64,000 nucleotides of DNA, from assembly GCF_028858725.1 (NCBI RefSeq), contig NC_084790.1, positions 29,057,031-29,121,030 of the forward strand. The letters are read 5' to 3'. This document shows positions 33,746 to 42,740 of the stretch, one piece after another; within the stretch, counting starts at the first letter, position 1, and the number at the start of each line of letters is the position of its first letter. The notes below the pieces were generated by a model that was not told the origin of the DNA, did no database searches, and was given only the letters and a program-made list of their open reading frames with translations. The DNA comes from Colius striatus. Taxonomy: Eukaryota > Chordata > Aves > Coliiformes > Coliidae. The translations under genes were made by a program, and so were the position numbers.

Positions 33746-35643
33746 GGTTTTCAGGTACCTTGTGTCTGGGTCCTGACTCTGTGATGCAAGTAGTCTTTGA
33801 AGTGATACTCTGCCTGTTTCTTTTGTTCGTCCTCCTTTGGGCCCAGTTTTGAAGTCGTTTTTTTTTGCCCTACTACCACAGGGAAGGCTGAGGCCCTTTC
33901 TGGGATCAGTTTATCCCCTTGCAAAATCTAATTATCTCCTTCTCTTTTATAAACAAATGCCTTTATAAACAAATTGTTTTTCAAGTGTGTGCAAAAAAAG
34001 GTATTCCTGTAACTTTCCAAACTGAACGTTAAAGTCTTTGCTCTACGGGTTAAACATATCTTATGCTGAAAGTGAATGAAGAGGAAGAGCCATTACACTT
34101 CAAATGACCAAGCTTTAGAGGGAAAGTCGGCTAATGAAAACACCTAGCACCAAGAAATCCATCAAAATATCTGTTTCCCCATGCATTTCCAAGTAAGACC
34201 AGAGAGCAAGCAGAGATGAGGAGGCAGAAGCTGAAAGGAGCCTTCTCAGGAAAACCAGGTAAATGACTGTTATGACAGGAGGGTGAGCTGGAGGGATCTT
34301 TCTTAATACCAATTAAGTCACACTCTACCTGGCAATGTAATGAGGTACTGGAACTTTACTTGAGACTTTGATATTGTTCATGCTGAAGTAAGACAGATTA
34401 AAGGACAAATCCTGATCCTGGAGCAAAGGATTTGGCTTCCTAGAACCTCAGAACTCTACATGAGGGCTAAAAGACACCCCTAAGCAATGAACATAACACC
34501 AACATCCTGGCATCTCTGGGACATCTCTTGACACTTTTCCAGCATCATCTGGCATCATAAAAAGAAACTATTGCATGACTGGCTGTAGGGACGTCTGGAT
34601 CAATAGACATGCTACAGGAAGGCTGCAGAGAGATAATTACTTTGTCAAGCTTCACCGTGACTGGTGATTACTCCAATTGTGTAGTACCTGTATGCTCCAA
34701 GGCTGCCAGAACCCTGTGTCAGAGAACTTTTGGGATGCCCTAGTTTGACTGCAACATCTCGTGCACATGAATAAATACTTACCCTTGCAATTCTGTCCTC
34801 TCTGTCCCAGCCTCTGTCAGCACAAGCCACTTGCAAAATTTCAGAATAGCCCAATGGAGGAGACGTTTGCTTTCCGGAAACAAATTGTGCAGTTGAGTTC
34901 ACTGTGAGCTCAGTTAAAAAAACACTAGCCGTAATTAAGTATTACTTTTCTTCGTAGCCTTTTATGACTTTCCCTAGCACTTTAACTTAGGAGAAAAAAA
35001 AGGCATAAGGAAGAAGTGAGGTAACTACTTAAAATGCTCAGTAAAGATGAAACAAACACTGAAATGATCAATGCAGTCAAAAATAAAATCCAGAGACAGA
35101 AGCTTTGGATATGTTAGCATCTGAGCCCCCAAAGGGCTGACTGGTGTAACAGGTATGATTTTAGATTAAATTCCTCTTTTGTTTCACATCTTATCATTAT
35201 TGTCTTCATCTATCTCAGCTATCTTAGCTCTAGCCCACAGAAAGTCCTACACTTCTAGACCTTCCAATAGGAGGTTTTCTACTCATGTGCACATAGGGCG
35301 AAGTACATTGGAGATAGTGTGGTCGTAACCTGGCCGAGAATGTCCTGCATCCTTCTTGAAAAAAACTGCTCTACATTGTTCTACATGGCTAAAGAAATTG
35401 GAGTGTGAAGAGAAAGAAATATGGGGAAAATATATGATTGTGAGAGGAGTTAATTAACTCAGTTGTGAAAGCATTTGCACATGAATTGATACTAGAGAGT
35501 CCTGACACAAAACAGAAAAAACAATGGGCAAGAGAGGCACATGCAAGTCCCTGTAAGGCCCCTGCATGGTTGCTGAAGAAGCTGATGCTCCCTTGACTCC
35601 TGGACAAGAATCCCCATCTCCTCATGATGCTATAAGGCTTTGG
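33746..35643. other. Presumed EPB41L4A intron 1, no further feature
   Basis: AT-rich sequence from the CpG patch to the target site of provirus 2. No exon-like or repeat sequence was recognised. Confidence 0.4.
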
Positions 35644-35648
35644 GGCTA

Positions 35649-36082
35649 TGTCCTGGTTTGAGCCAGGATAGAGTTAATTGCCGTGAGGAATCAGGAAAGG
35701 GCACAGCCTGAACAGCTCACCCAGGCTGGCCAGCAGGTATTCGATACCATCCTAACGTCATGCCCAGGGTGCAGGTGGGGGCTGGCCGGAAGAAGCTCTT
35801 CCGGGGGCGCGGGCTCTCGGTCGCCGGCCCGGAGCGGTCGCTCACGTCGGGTCCCGGGCGGTGAGCAACTGCATCACTCGCTAGTTTTCTTTGTAATATC
35901 CCCTTGTCTTTTTATAGTTGTTCCTCTTCAATTTTCCCCAGTAAACTGTTCTTATTTCAACTTACGCGGGCTCTTTTACTTTTTTCTCTCCCTCTCCGAT
36001 CCCCTCCGCATTCCGTCGGGAGGGGGAGGGGGAGGAGTCGCGGGTTTCTTCCCCTTTGCTCTGGCTGGGCAAAACCACGACA
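35649..36082 (+). repeat. 5' LTR of provirus 2
   Basis: It begins TGTCCTGGTTTGAGCC and ends AAACCACGACA. It has a CpG-rich U3 core (about 35805-35870), a TTTTTATAG element near 35910 and CCAGTAAAC near 35938 that may serve as the polyadenylation signal region. It keeps several CpG sites that have changed to TG or CA in the 3' copy. Confidence 0.97.
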
Positions 36083-36097
36083 GGCTATTACACCTGA
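36083..36097 (+). other. Site of the missing primer binding site
   Basis: GGCTATTACACCTGA follows the 5' LTR where a TGG-starting primer binding site is expected. The identical 15-mer follows the 3' LTR at 41687-41701. From about 36096 on, the sequence realigns with the leader of provirus 1. Confidence 0.85.
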
Positions 36098-36151
36098 AAT
36101 AGAACAGTGGGTTTAAACAAAATCCTTGTGTACACTCCTGAAACTAACTGA

Positions 36152-36466
36152 TTGCTGATCACAATGTTGGTTGATATGCTCATATGGTGGTATTACATGT
36201 CCTCTTATCTGCATCATGTATGTCCTGTGATAGTGTTTCTCGTCAGTGGAAAGTGTATGAAAATTCTCATGCTACTGCACTGGATGGGATTGACTTATAA
36301 TACGATTCTGTCATGGGTTATTAAGTTGGGTTGGAATGTGTACATGGCTTTTCTGTCTCTTCCACATTTTCTCCTAGAACTTAATAATGGCACTCAATTT
36401 ATGGGAAAAGCTGACATGTTTAATTCCTCCCACTATGTCACCCTCATTTCTTCAAGGTGCTTCTAA
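36152..36466 (+). CDS. Hydrophobic leader ORF upstream of gag (provirus 2)
   Basis: This 104-codon frame is the counterpart of 12585-12899 in provirus 1 and has the same length. It has hydrophobic stretches at about residues 5-35 and 40-75, the shared VIVF-x3-GK-x2-K-x-L pattern, the HW pair, a PHFLLELN segment and the TQFMGK motif near the end. It precedes gag by a few bases. A frame kept open at equal length in two decayed proviruses is unusual when gag and pol are broken. Function and family are unknown to me. It might be a signal or leader peptide, a remnant of a longer N-terminal Gag, or chance. Confidence 0.55.
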   Translation: MLITMLVDMLIWWYYMSSYLHHVCPVIVFLVSGKCMKILMLLHWMGLTYNTILSWVIKLGWNVYMAFLSLPHFLLELNNGTQFMGKADMFNSSHYVTLISSRCF

Positions 36467-37604
36467 TGGATTCTAACAATAATACTTGGAATGTTCTAAT
36501 TACCATGTTTGTATTATTTTCCCATGTTTTTACCTCGGCTTGGATTGTAAAATTTTTTTTGAGAGCTGTGAGGAGAGGCATACAGAATATGCACAGGTGT
36601 CCAAGGAGCTTTTTACCTGTAAAGATTTGGAGAACACAGCTGTGCCAGAACCAGTTGCTGTTCCAACTTCAGCAGTGGATGTTGCAGTTGCAGCTGTGAA
36701 CACTCATACCCAGACTGCTGACACTGTTGCTGTTATCACTGTGGACACTCATACCCAGACTGTGAATATTGTTGTTGTGTCCACTCAGACTGCTGCTACA
36801 ACTGTGGATGCTCAAACCCAGACTGTTGCTGTTAAAACTGCGGCCACTCAAACTGAGACAACTGATAGAATTGCTGTTGAATCAGAGTATCAATTTGTGC
36901 CAGTATCAGTTGCCCCTGTACAGAAAAAGAAATACACAAAAAAACCAGTTCGCAGCACTAAGGATGAAGATGAACAAGGGATATCACAGAGGGAAGAAGA
37001 ATTGGAGCCAGAGATAATCAGACGGTCCTTGTCCCGGAGTGAACTGCGAGATGTGTGGAAAGATTACAGCCGTCACCCAGGTCAGCACATTATCACCTGG
37101 ATGCTCCAATGCTGGGAAAATGGAGCCCACAGTTTGGACTTAGAGGGCAAAGAAGCCAGGCAATTGGGCTCCTTGTCCCGGGACGGGGGCATTGATAAGG
37201 CTATGGGAAGACCGTCACAAACCCTCAGCCTCTGGAGGCGACTTTTGTTGGGCGTGAAGGAAAGATACCCCTTCAAGGAAGATATTACAAACCCTCCAAG
37301 TAAGTGGACCACCATGGAGAAAGGCATTCAATATTTGAGGGAGTTAGCTGTGCTGGAGATTATTTATAATGACTATGCGCCCACAGACCCAGATGAAGTT
37401 CATTGCACACGAGTTATGTGGCGAAAGTTCCTACGAAGTGCACCACCAAACTATACCAGTTCATTGGCAGTTGTCTCCTGGAAAGAAGATGAGAGGCAAA
37501 CGGTGGAACAACTAGCCGCTCAACTTTGGCAATATGAAGAAAAATGTGTCTTCTCCCCTACAGGGTGTTGTTTCAGCTGTAGAGAAAATGTCACGGAAGT
37601 TTGA
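36457..37604 (+). pseudogene. gag, N-terminal and capsid part (provirus 2)
   Basis: The main open frame is 36486-37604 (372 codons). The true N-terminus seems to begin in another frame at 36457 with a hydrophobic stretch (VLITMFVLFSHVF) similar to the provirus 1 Gag start, so a frameshift lies near 36600. Residues 73-123 of the main frame hold five TQT motifs. Next come a basic KKKYTKKP stretch, an acidic segment and a capsid-like region (SLWRRLLLGVKERYPFKEDI, IQYLRELAVLEIIYNDY). The frame runs out of register at about 37540 and continues in the next entry. No zinc knuckle was seen. Confidence 0.88.
36702..36854 (+). repeat. TQT-motif array in Gag (possible LC8-binding sites)
   Basis: Five copies of Thr-Gln-Thr lie at Gag-frame residues 75-77, 90-92, 100-102, 111-113 and 121-123, spaced 15, 10, 11 and 10 residues apart in a Val/Ala/Thr-rich, probably disordered segment. 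At DNA level this is a degenerate minisatellite around ACTCATACCCAGACTG. TQT is the core of the motif bound by the dynein light chain LC8, and multivalent LC8 ligands have similar spacing. Whether these bind is inference. Confidence 0.7.
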
Positions 37605-37941
37605 ACAATTCGTGTCTCGCTCTCCACCTGCCAGTACTCCAGCTTTTAAGAGTAAGCATCCCTGTGCTCAAGAGCAGGAACATAAGGAGTATGCACCCCA
37701 GGATGTTTCACGGTCCCATCCACAGGACGAAGGAGAGAATATGAGCAAGTGTGATAGGCCACCTACCCCATCTACTCCAAGAGCACAGGCACAGGAGTTG
37801 CGTAAAGGAAGGGTTAAAAGAAGTAACTCTCCTTGGAGGAATGTCGCTCCAGTTTCCAGTGAGCAACCCCCTAGACAAGATAGGAGGGTTGATTTCAATT
37901 CTGATTCCCTCGAGGGGACAGTGTTTCCTGGGAAACAGTAA
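37534..37941 (+). pseudogene. gag, C-terminal part (provirus 2)
   Basis: This frame continues Gag after the shift: SAVEKMSRKFEQF, then Ser/Pro-rich sequence and a basic C-terminus (RKGRVKRSNSPWR, SSEQPPRQDRR) like that of provirus 1. It stops just before the protease region. The basic boxes may replace zinc knuckles as nucleic-acid-binding elements, as in spumaviruses. Confidence 0.8.
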
Positions 37942-37988
37942 ATGATGACTGCGATGACCAGTATTAGGGAGGCCCTGCCTCCAGCCAG

Positions 37989-38285
37989 GTGGAGGAAAGG
38001 GATAATCGGGTTTATTGGACTGTGCGGATTCATTGGCGTGGCACATCAAATCCGCAAGAGTACAAGGCTTTAGTGGACACCGGTGCACAATGTACTCTGA
38101 TGCCATCAAATTTTAAAGGGACAGAATCCATTTGTATTTCTGGAGTGACAGGGGGATCTCAACAGCTATCTGTATTAGAAGCTGAAGTGAGTCCGACTGG
38201 CACAAATTGGCACAAGCATCCTATTGCGACAGGCCCCGAAGCTCCATGCATCTTAGGTATAGATTATCTTAAGAGGGTATTTTAA
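37989..38285 (+). pseudogene. ERV-L protease (provirus 2)
   Basis: Aspartic protease with the active-site loop ALVDTGAQCTLMPS and the later ILGIDYL motif. The frame ends prematurely at 38285, just after DYLKR, where provirus 1 continues, so an indel truncates the junction to RT. Confidence 0.9.
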
Positions 38286-38316
38286 GGACCCAAAAGGATA
38301 CAGGTGGGCCTTTGGT

Positions 38317-39722
38317 GTGGCTGCAGTGGAGGCAGAAGAGATTGAACAATTATCCAGCATGCCTGCCCTTTCAGAGGACCCTTCTGTTGTGGGGTTGCTG
38401 AAGGTTGAGGAGCAACAGGTACCCATTGCAACCACAACAGTGCACCATCGGCAATATCGCACCAGCAGAGACTCTGTGATTCCCATTCATAAGTTGATTC
38501 GCCAATTGGAGAGCCAAGGGGTGATCAGCAAAACTCACTCACCCTTTAACAGTCCCATATGGCCGGTACAAAAGTCTACTGGAGAGTGGAGACTGACAGT
38601 GGACTATCGTGGCCTGAATGAAGTCACGCCACCGCTGAGCGCGGCTGTGCCAGACACGTTGGAACTCCAATACGAATTGGAGTCCAAGGCAGCCAAATGG
38701 TATGCCACCATTGATATTGCCAATGCATTCTTCTCAGTCCCTTTAGCAAAAGAGTGCAGGCCTCAGTTTGCTTTCACTTGGAGAGGGGTGCAGTATACTT
38801 GGAATCGACTGCCCCAGGGGTGGAAACACAGCCCCACCATCTGCCATGGACTGATCAGGCCACATTGGAGAAGGGTGAGGCCCCAGAACACCTGCAATAC
38901 ATTGATGATATTGTGGTGTGGGGTGACTCAGCCGTGGAAGTCCTTGATAATGGAAAGAAAATAATTCAAATTCTTCTAAAGACTGGCTTTGCCATTAAAC
39001 GCAGTAAAGTCAAAGGACCTGCACAGGAGATCCAGTTTTTAGGAACAAAATGGCAGGATGGACGTCGCCATATTCCAATAGAGGCAATAAACAAAATTGC
39101 AGCCATGTTTCCCCCAACTAGCAAAAAGGAAACACAAGCTTTCCTAGGTGTTGTGGGTTTTTGGAGAATGAATATTCCAAATTATAGTATGATTGTTAGC
39201 CCCCTCTACCGTGTGACACGGAAGAAGAATGATTTTGAATGGGGTCCTGAACAGCAACAAAGTTTTGAACAAATGAAACAGGAGATTGTTCATGTGATGG
39301 TGCTTGAGCCAGTCCGGACAGGACCAGATGTTAAAAATGTGCTCTACACCGCAGCTGGGGAGAATAGCCCTACTTGGAGTCTTTGGCAGAGAGCACCTGG
39401 GGAGGGTCGAGGCCGACCCCTTGGATTCTGGAGTCGGGGATACAGAGGATCCGAGGCCCGATACACTCCAACTGAGAAGGAGATACTGGCAGCATATGAA
39501 GGGGTTCAATCTGTGTCAGAAGTAATTGGCACAGAAACACAACTCTTCCTAGCACCTCGACTGCCAGTGCTGGACTGGATGTTCAAGGGGAAGGCATTCC
39601 CTACACATCATGCAACTGATGCTACATGGAGTAAGTGGATCGCACTTATCACACAACGAGCTCGCATAGGGAAGCCTAGTCGCCCTGGGATCCTGGAGGT
39701 GATCACAAACTGGCCAGAGTGA
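38317..39722 (+). pseudogene. ERV-L reverse transcriptase (provirus 2), one frameshift
   Basis: The first frame (38317-38964) has SPIWPVQKSTGEWRLTVDYR, ATIDIANAFFSVPL with the first catalytic Asp, and LPQGWKHSP. The second frame (38754-39722) has the YIDD box at 38898-38909 and continues through thumb and connection (PTSKKETQAFLGVVGFWRM, EARYTPTEKEILAAYEGV) to a stop at 39720-39722. The two frames cross over near 38850-38870, where provirus 1 is also broken. Apart from this shift and the final stop, the domain is well conserved. Confidence 0.95.
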
Positions 39723-39738
39723 AATATCACCAGAGAAG

Positions 39739-40230
39739 GTGACACGTGTTGACGAGGCCCTATCGTATGATGAACTGTCAGAAGACGAGAAGCGGTATGC
39801 CCTGTTCACCGATGGGTCCTGTTGTCTTGTGGGGAAGCATCGTAGATGGAAGGCAGCTGTATGGAGTCCCCTACGCAAAGTTTCAGAAGCTGCAGAAGGA
39901 GAAGGTGAATCCAGTCAGTTTGCAGAGGTAAAAGCCATCCAGTTGGCTTTAGACATTGCTGAACGGGAAAAATGGCCAAGGATCTACCTCTACACTGATT
40001 CGTGGATGGTGGCAAACGCTCTATGGGGATGGCTACAGCAATGGAGACGGAACAACTGGCAATGACGGGGCAAACCCATCTGGGCTGCTCCACTATGGCA
40101 GGACATTGCTGCTTGGCTGGAGAAGCTAGTTGTGAAAGTGTGCCATGTAGATGCTCATGTACCCAAAAAGCGGGCCGCAGAAGAACATCTGCATAACCAG
40201 CAAGTTGACAAGGCTGCTAAGATTTCTCAG
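39739..40230 (+). pseudogene. ERV-L RNase H (provirus 2), internal stop
   Basis: Motifs in order are ALFTDGSCCLVGKHRRWKAA (first Asp), SQFAEVKAIQLALD (Glu), IYLYTDSWMVANAL (second Asp in TDS). The frame stops at TGA 40063-40065, directly after NNWQ, where provirus 1 reads on, and resumes at 40132 with the VCHVDAHVP motif (last catalytic Asp). About 10 codons between RT and this domain also appear deleted compared with provirus 1. Confidence 0.92.
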
Positions 40231-41122
40231 ATAGCTCTGGATTGGCAACATAAGGGGGAGTTATTTTTAGCTCGATGGGCCCATGATACCTCAGGTCATC
40301 AAGGCAAAGATGCCACCTATAAATGGGCTCGCGATCGAGGGGTGCACTTAACCGTGGACACTATTGCACAGGTTATCCATGAGTGTGAGATATGTGCTAC
40401 AATTAAACAAGCAAAACGATTGAAGCCCATATGGTATGGAGGACGATGGCAGAAATATAAATACGGAGAGGCCTGGCAGATTGATTACATCACTCTGCCA
40501 CAGACTCACCAAGGCAAACGCCATGTGCTCACAATGGTGGAGGCAACCACAGGATGGTTGGAAACGTATCCTGTGGCTCATGCCACCGCCTGGAACACTA
40601 TTCAGGGCCTTGAAAGTCCTCTGGCGACATGGCACCCCAGAAAGAATTGAGTCAGACAATGGGACACACTTCAGAAACAACCTCATAGGTGCCTGGGCCA
40701 AAGAGCATGGCATTGAATGGGTTTATCATATTCCCTATCATGCACCAGCCTCAGGAAAAGTTGAGAGATACAATGGGTTATTGAAAACCACACTGAAAGC
40801 AATGGGAGGTGGAACTTTCAAGCATTGGGATACACACTTGGAAAAGGCCACCTGGTTAGTCAACTCTAGAGGATCTGTCAATCGAGCTGGCCCTGCCCAA
40901 TCAGGACCCTTACATATTGTAGAAGGGGACAAAGTCCCTCTGGTACATATAAAAGACATGTTAGGGAAGGCAGTCTGGGTGTTCCTGCCTCAGGTAAAGG
41001 CAAACCCATCCGTGGGATTATTTTTGCTCAGGGACCTGGGTGTACTTGGTGGGTGATGTGCAAGGATGGGAAGAGCCAATGTGTGCCTCAAGGAAATTTG
41101 ATTCTGGGTGAGAATAACCCGT
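40231..41122 (+). pseudogene. ERV-L integrase (provirus 2), one frameshift
   Basis: The zinc domain has His 51, His 56, Cys 85 and Cys 88 of the 40132 frame (WAHDTSGH, HECEIC). The core has QIDYITLP (Asp 118). The frame then shifts near 40610 and continues in the frame ending at 41056 with ESDNGTHF (second Asp) and SGKVERYN (catalytic Glu). All catalytic residues are present, but in two frames. A last frame change near 40980 breaks the C-terminal domain, whose end (WWVMCKDG) is read in a third frame. Confidence 0.94.
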
Positions 41123-41252
41123 GAATTAAATTGTATAATGATAGCTGTTGAATGTCACGATTCCTATAGTTGCTCTGTGTTATGTATGTGTAGATGATGA
41201 TGACGTTTAAACCTAGACATGACGTGTAGATGGTATAGAATAAGGGGTGGAA
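41123..41252 (+). other. pol-LTR interval and polypurine tract of provirus 2
   Basis: A short non-coding stretch ends in AATAAGGGGTGGAA (41239-41252), the plus-strand primer site immediately before the LTR. The same purine tract precedes the 3' LTR of provirus 1. Confidence 0.8.
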
Positions 41253-41686
41253 TGTCCTGGTTTGAGCCAGGATAGAGTTAATTCCCGTGAGGAACCAGGA
41301 AAGGGCACAGCCTGAACAGCTGACCCAGGCTGGCCAGCAGGTATTCGATACCATCCTAACGTCATGCCCAGGGTGCAGGTGGGGGCTGGCCGGAAGAAGC
41401 TCTTCTGGGGGCGCGGGCTCTCGGTCGCCGGTCCGGAGCGGTCGCTCACGTCAGGTCCCGGGCGGTGAGCAACTGCATCACTCACCAGTTTTCTTTGTAA
41501 TATCCCCTTGTCTTTGTTATAGTTGTTCCTCTTCAGTTTTCCCCAGTAAACTGTTCTTATTTCAACTTACGTGGGCTCTTTTACTTTTTTCTCTCCCTCT
41601 CCGATCCCTCCGCATTCCGTCGGGAGGGGGAGGGGGAGGAGTCGTGGGTTTCTTCCCCTTTGCTCTGGCTGGGCAAAACCACGACA
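41253..41686 (+). repeat. 3' LTR of provirus 2
   Basis: 434 bp from TGTCCTGG to CACGACA. The differences from the 5' LTR include at least five C-to-T or G-to-A changes at CpG positions. It is followed by the target duplication GGCTA. Confidence 0.97.
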
Positions 41687-41869
41687 GGCTATTACACCTG
41701 AGTAAAGTTAGGCCTTCTGTCTCCACCAGTCAGATCATACATCACCTCGTGACACTTGGGGCAAAGGCCAGGTTTTCTGTCCTCAATGTCCTGAGCACCT
41801 CTCCAGATGGACTCTCATCTTGTGGAGAGTCTGACCACTGTCTCCATATCCTTTAAGTCAAACTGTTTT

Positions 41870-42740
41870 TGGCTAAAACATATGCATTTCCAACCATGTT
41901 GTGTGAAAGACAGAAAGTGTGGGTAGTGGGGACAGTGCTATGTGTATCCTGGGCTGCTCCACCCCAAGAGAAGCAAGAGCTAACGGATGTGGATGCACCT
42001 CAAGACGTGCAAGGACAAGTGGAGGTGGATCGCCCTTGTGCAGGGGACTCTGTGATGGGGCACTGCACCACCACTGCTGGGGTGCATCCAGCAACACGGT
42101 GCCCAAAGTGCTGCAAGGTCATCAGGGGCACTCCAAAACTGCTGGTGCCCATCAAGCATTGCCACACTGGCAGCAGGCACTGGCCATCTGTGGGCCATTC
42201 ACACTGGCACCCACCATGCTCCTCCCCAGGAGGATCCCGCAGGTGCCAGATGGGCCCTGCCTCTCACCCATGAGCCCTGCTCCTCATAAAGAGGGGCCAT
42301 CTTCTCTGACCTAAGTCCTGAGGAAGAAGTGAGGAGAGACACAGATATTCAGCCCAGCATGACCATAGCACCAAGAGTAGTCCCTTGGAGGGAGCCTGAT
42401 GGAGACTATCAAAGACCTGCAGATGCCATGTGACCTAATGGATACCATCAGAGACCCCTGGATACCATGGGACCTAGACACCATTGGAGACTACTTTGGG
42501 ACCTCACCAGAGACTATTGAAGACCACAGGACAGTGCTAGAAACCGCCAGAGACCACTGGAATTTCCTGGCCTCTCCTGGAGCACCCCTGGGTCTATTGG
42601 AGCCTGGATCTGGCATTTCTTTTCAGTCTGAGGGTTAGAAAGTCAGGAGAGGTGGCTGTCCTCAGCCAGCTCTCATCTCACCTACCAAATGGGGACAATA
42701 AAACCCAATAAAAACTCTGTAAAACCCAATTTGAAAACAA
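41870..42740 (+). mobile_element. LTR-like repeat block with internal minisatellite
   Basis: A GC-richer block with CACCAC or CTGCTGG-type repeats (41990-42250), a degenerate tandem repeat (42405-42560) and two AATAAAA signals at 42699-42715, which suggest an LTR polyadenylation region. A fragment of the same family lies at 32990-33130. Overlapping frames on both strands (41869-42273, 41919-42314) are not genes. The ends are not defined. Confidence 0.4.
42405..42560 (+). repeat. Degenerate tandem repeat (ACCAT-GAGAC units)
   Basis: Units resembling GATACCATCAGAGACCCCTG, GATACCATGGGACCTAG, ACACCATTGGAGACTACTTT and GGGACCTCACCAGAGACTAT follow each other with a period of roughly 18-27 bp and strong divergence. 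The frame through it (42399-42638) gives a repeated DTI-D pattern, which I regard as a by-product. Confidence 0.65.

Larger units (their letters stand above)
35649..41686 (+). mobile_element. Endogenous retrovirus, ERV-L/spuma-like (class III), provirus 2
   Basis: Same family as provirus 1, in plus orientation: LTR (35649-36082), hydrophobic leader ORF, gag, protease, RT, RNase H, integrase, polypurine tract, LTR (41253-41686), no env. The 5-bp target duplication GGCTA flanks it at 35644-35648 and 41687-41691. The two LTRs differ by roughly a dozen substitutions and two single-base indels over 434 bp, counted by eye. The primer binding site is missing: the 15 bases after the 5' LTR are identical to the genomic flank after the 3' LTR. 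Frame breaks exist in gag, after protease, in RT, RNase H and integrase. It lies downstream of the EPB41L4A start exon in the sense direction of that gene. Confidence 0.97.

Noticed and set aside
37534..37604. Possible programmed ribosomal frameshift in gag of provirus 2
   Set aside because: The overlap is in the middle of gag, and provirus 1 reads through the same segment in one frame, so it is a decay indel.
42482..42510. GGAGACTACTTTGGGACC as a possible EPB41L4A exon 2 (DYFG motif)
   Set aside because: It is part of a degenerate tandem repeat, and neighbouring residues do not fit the FERM domain.
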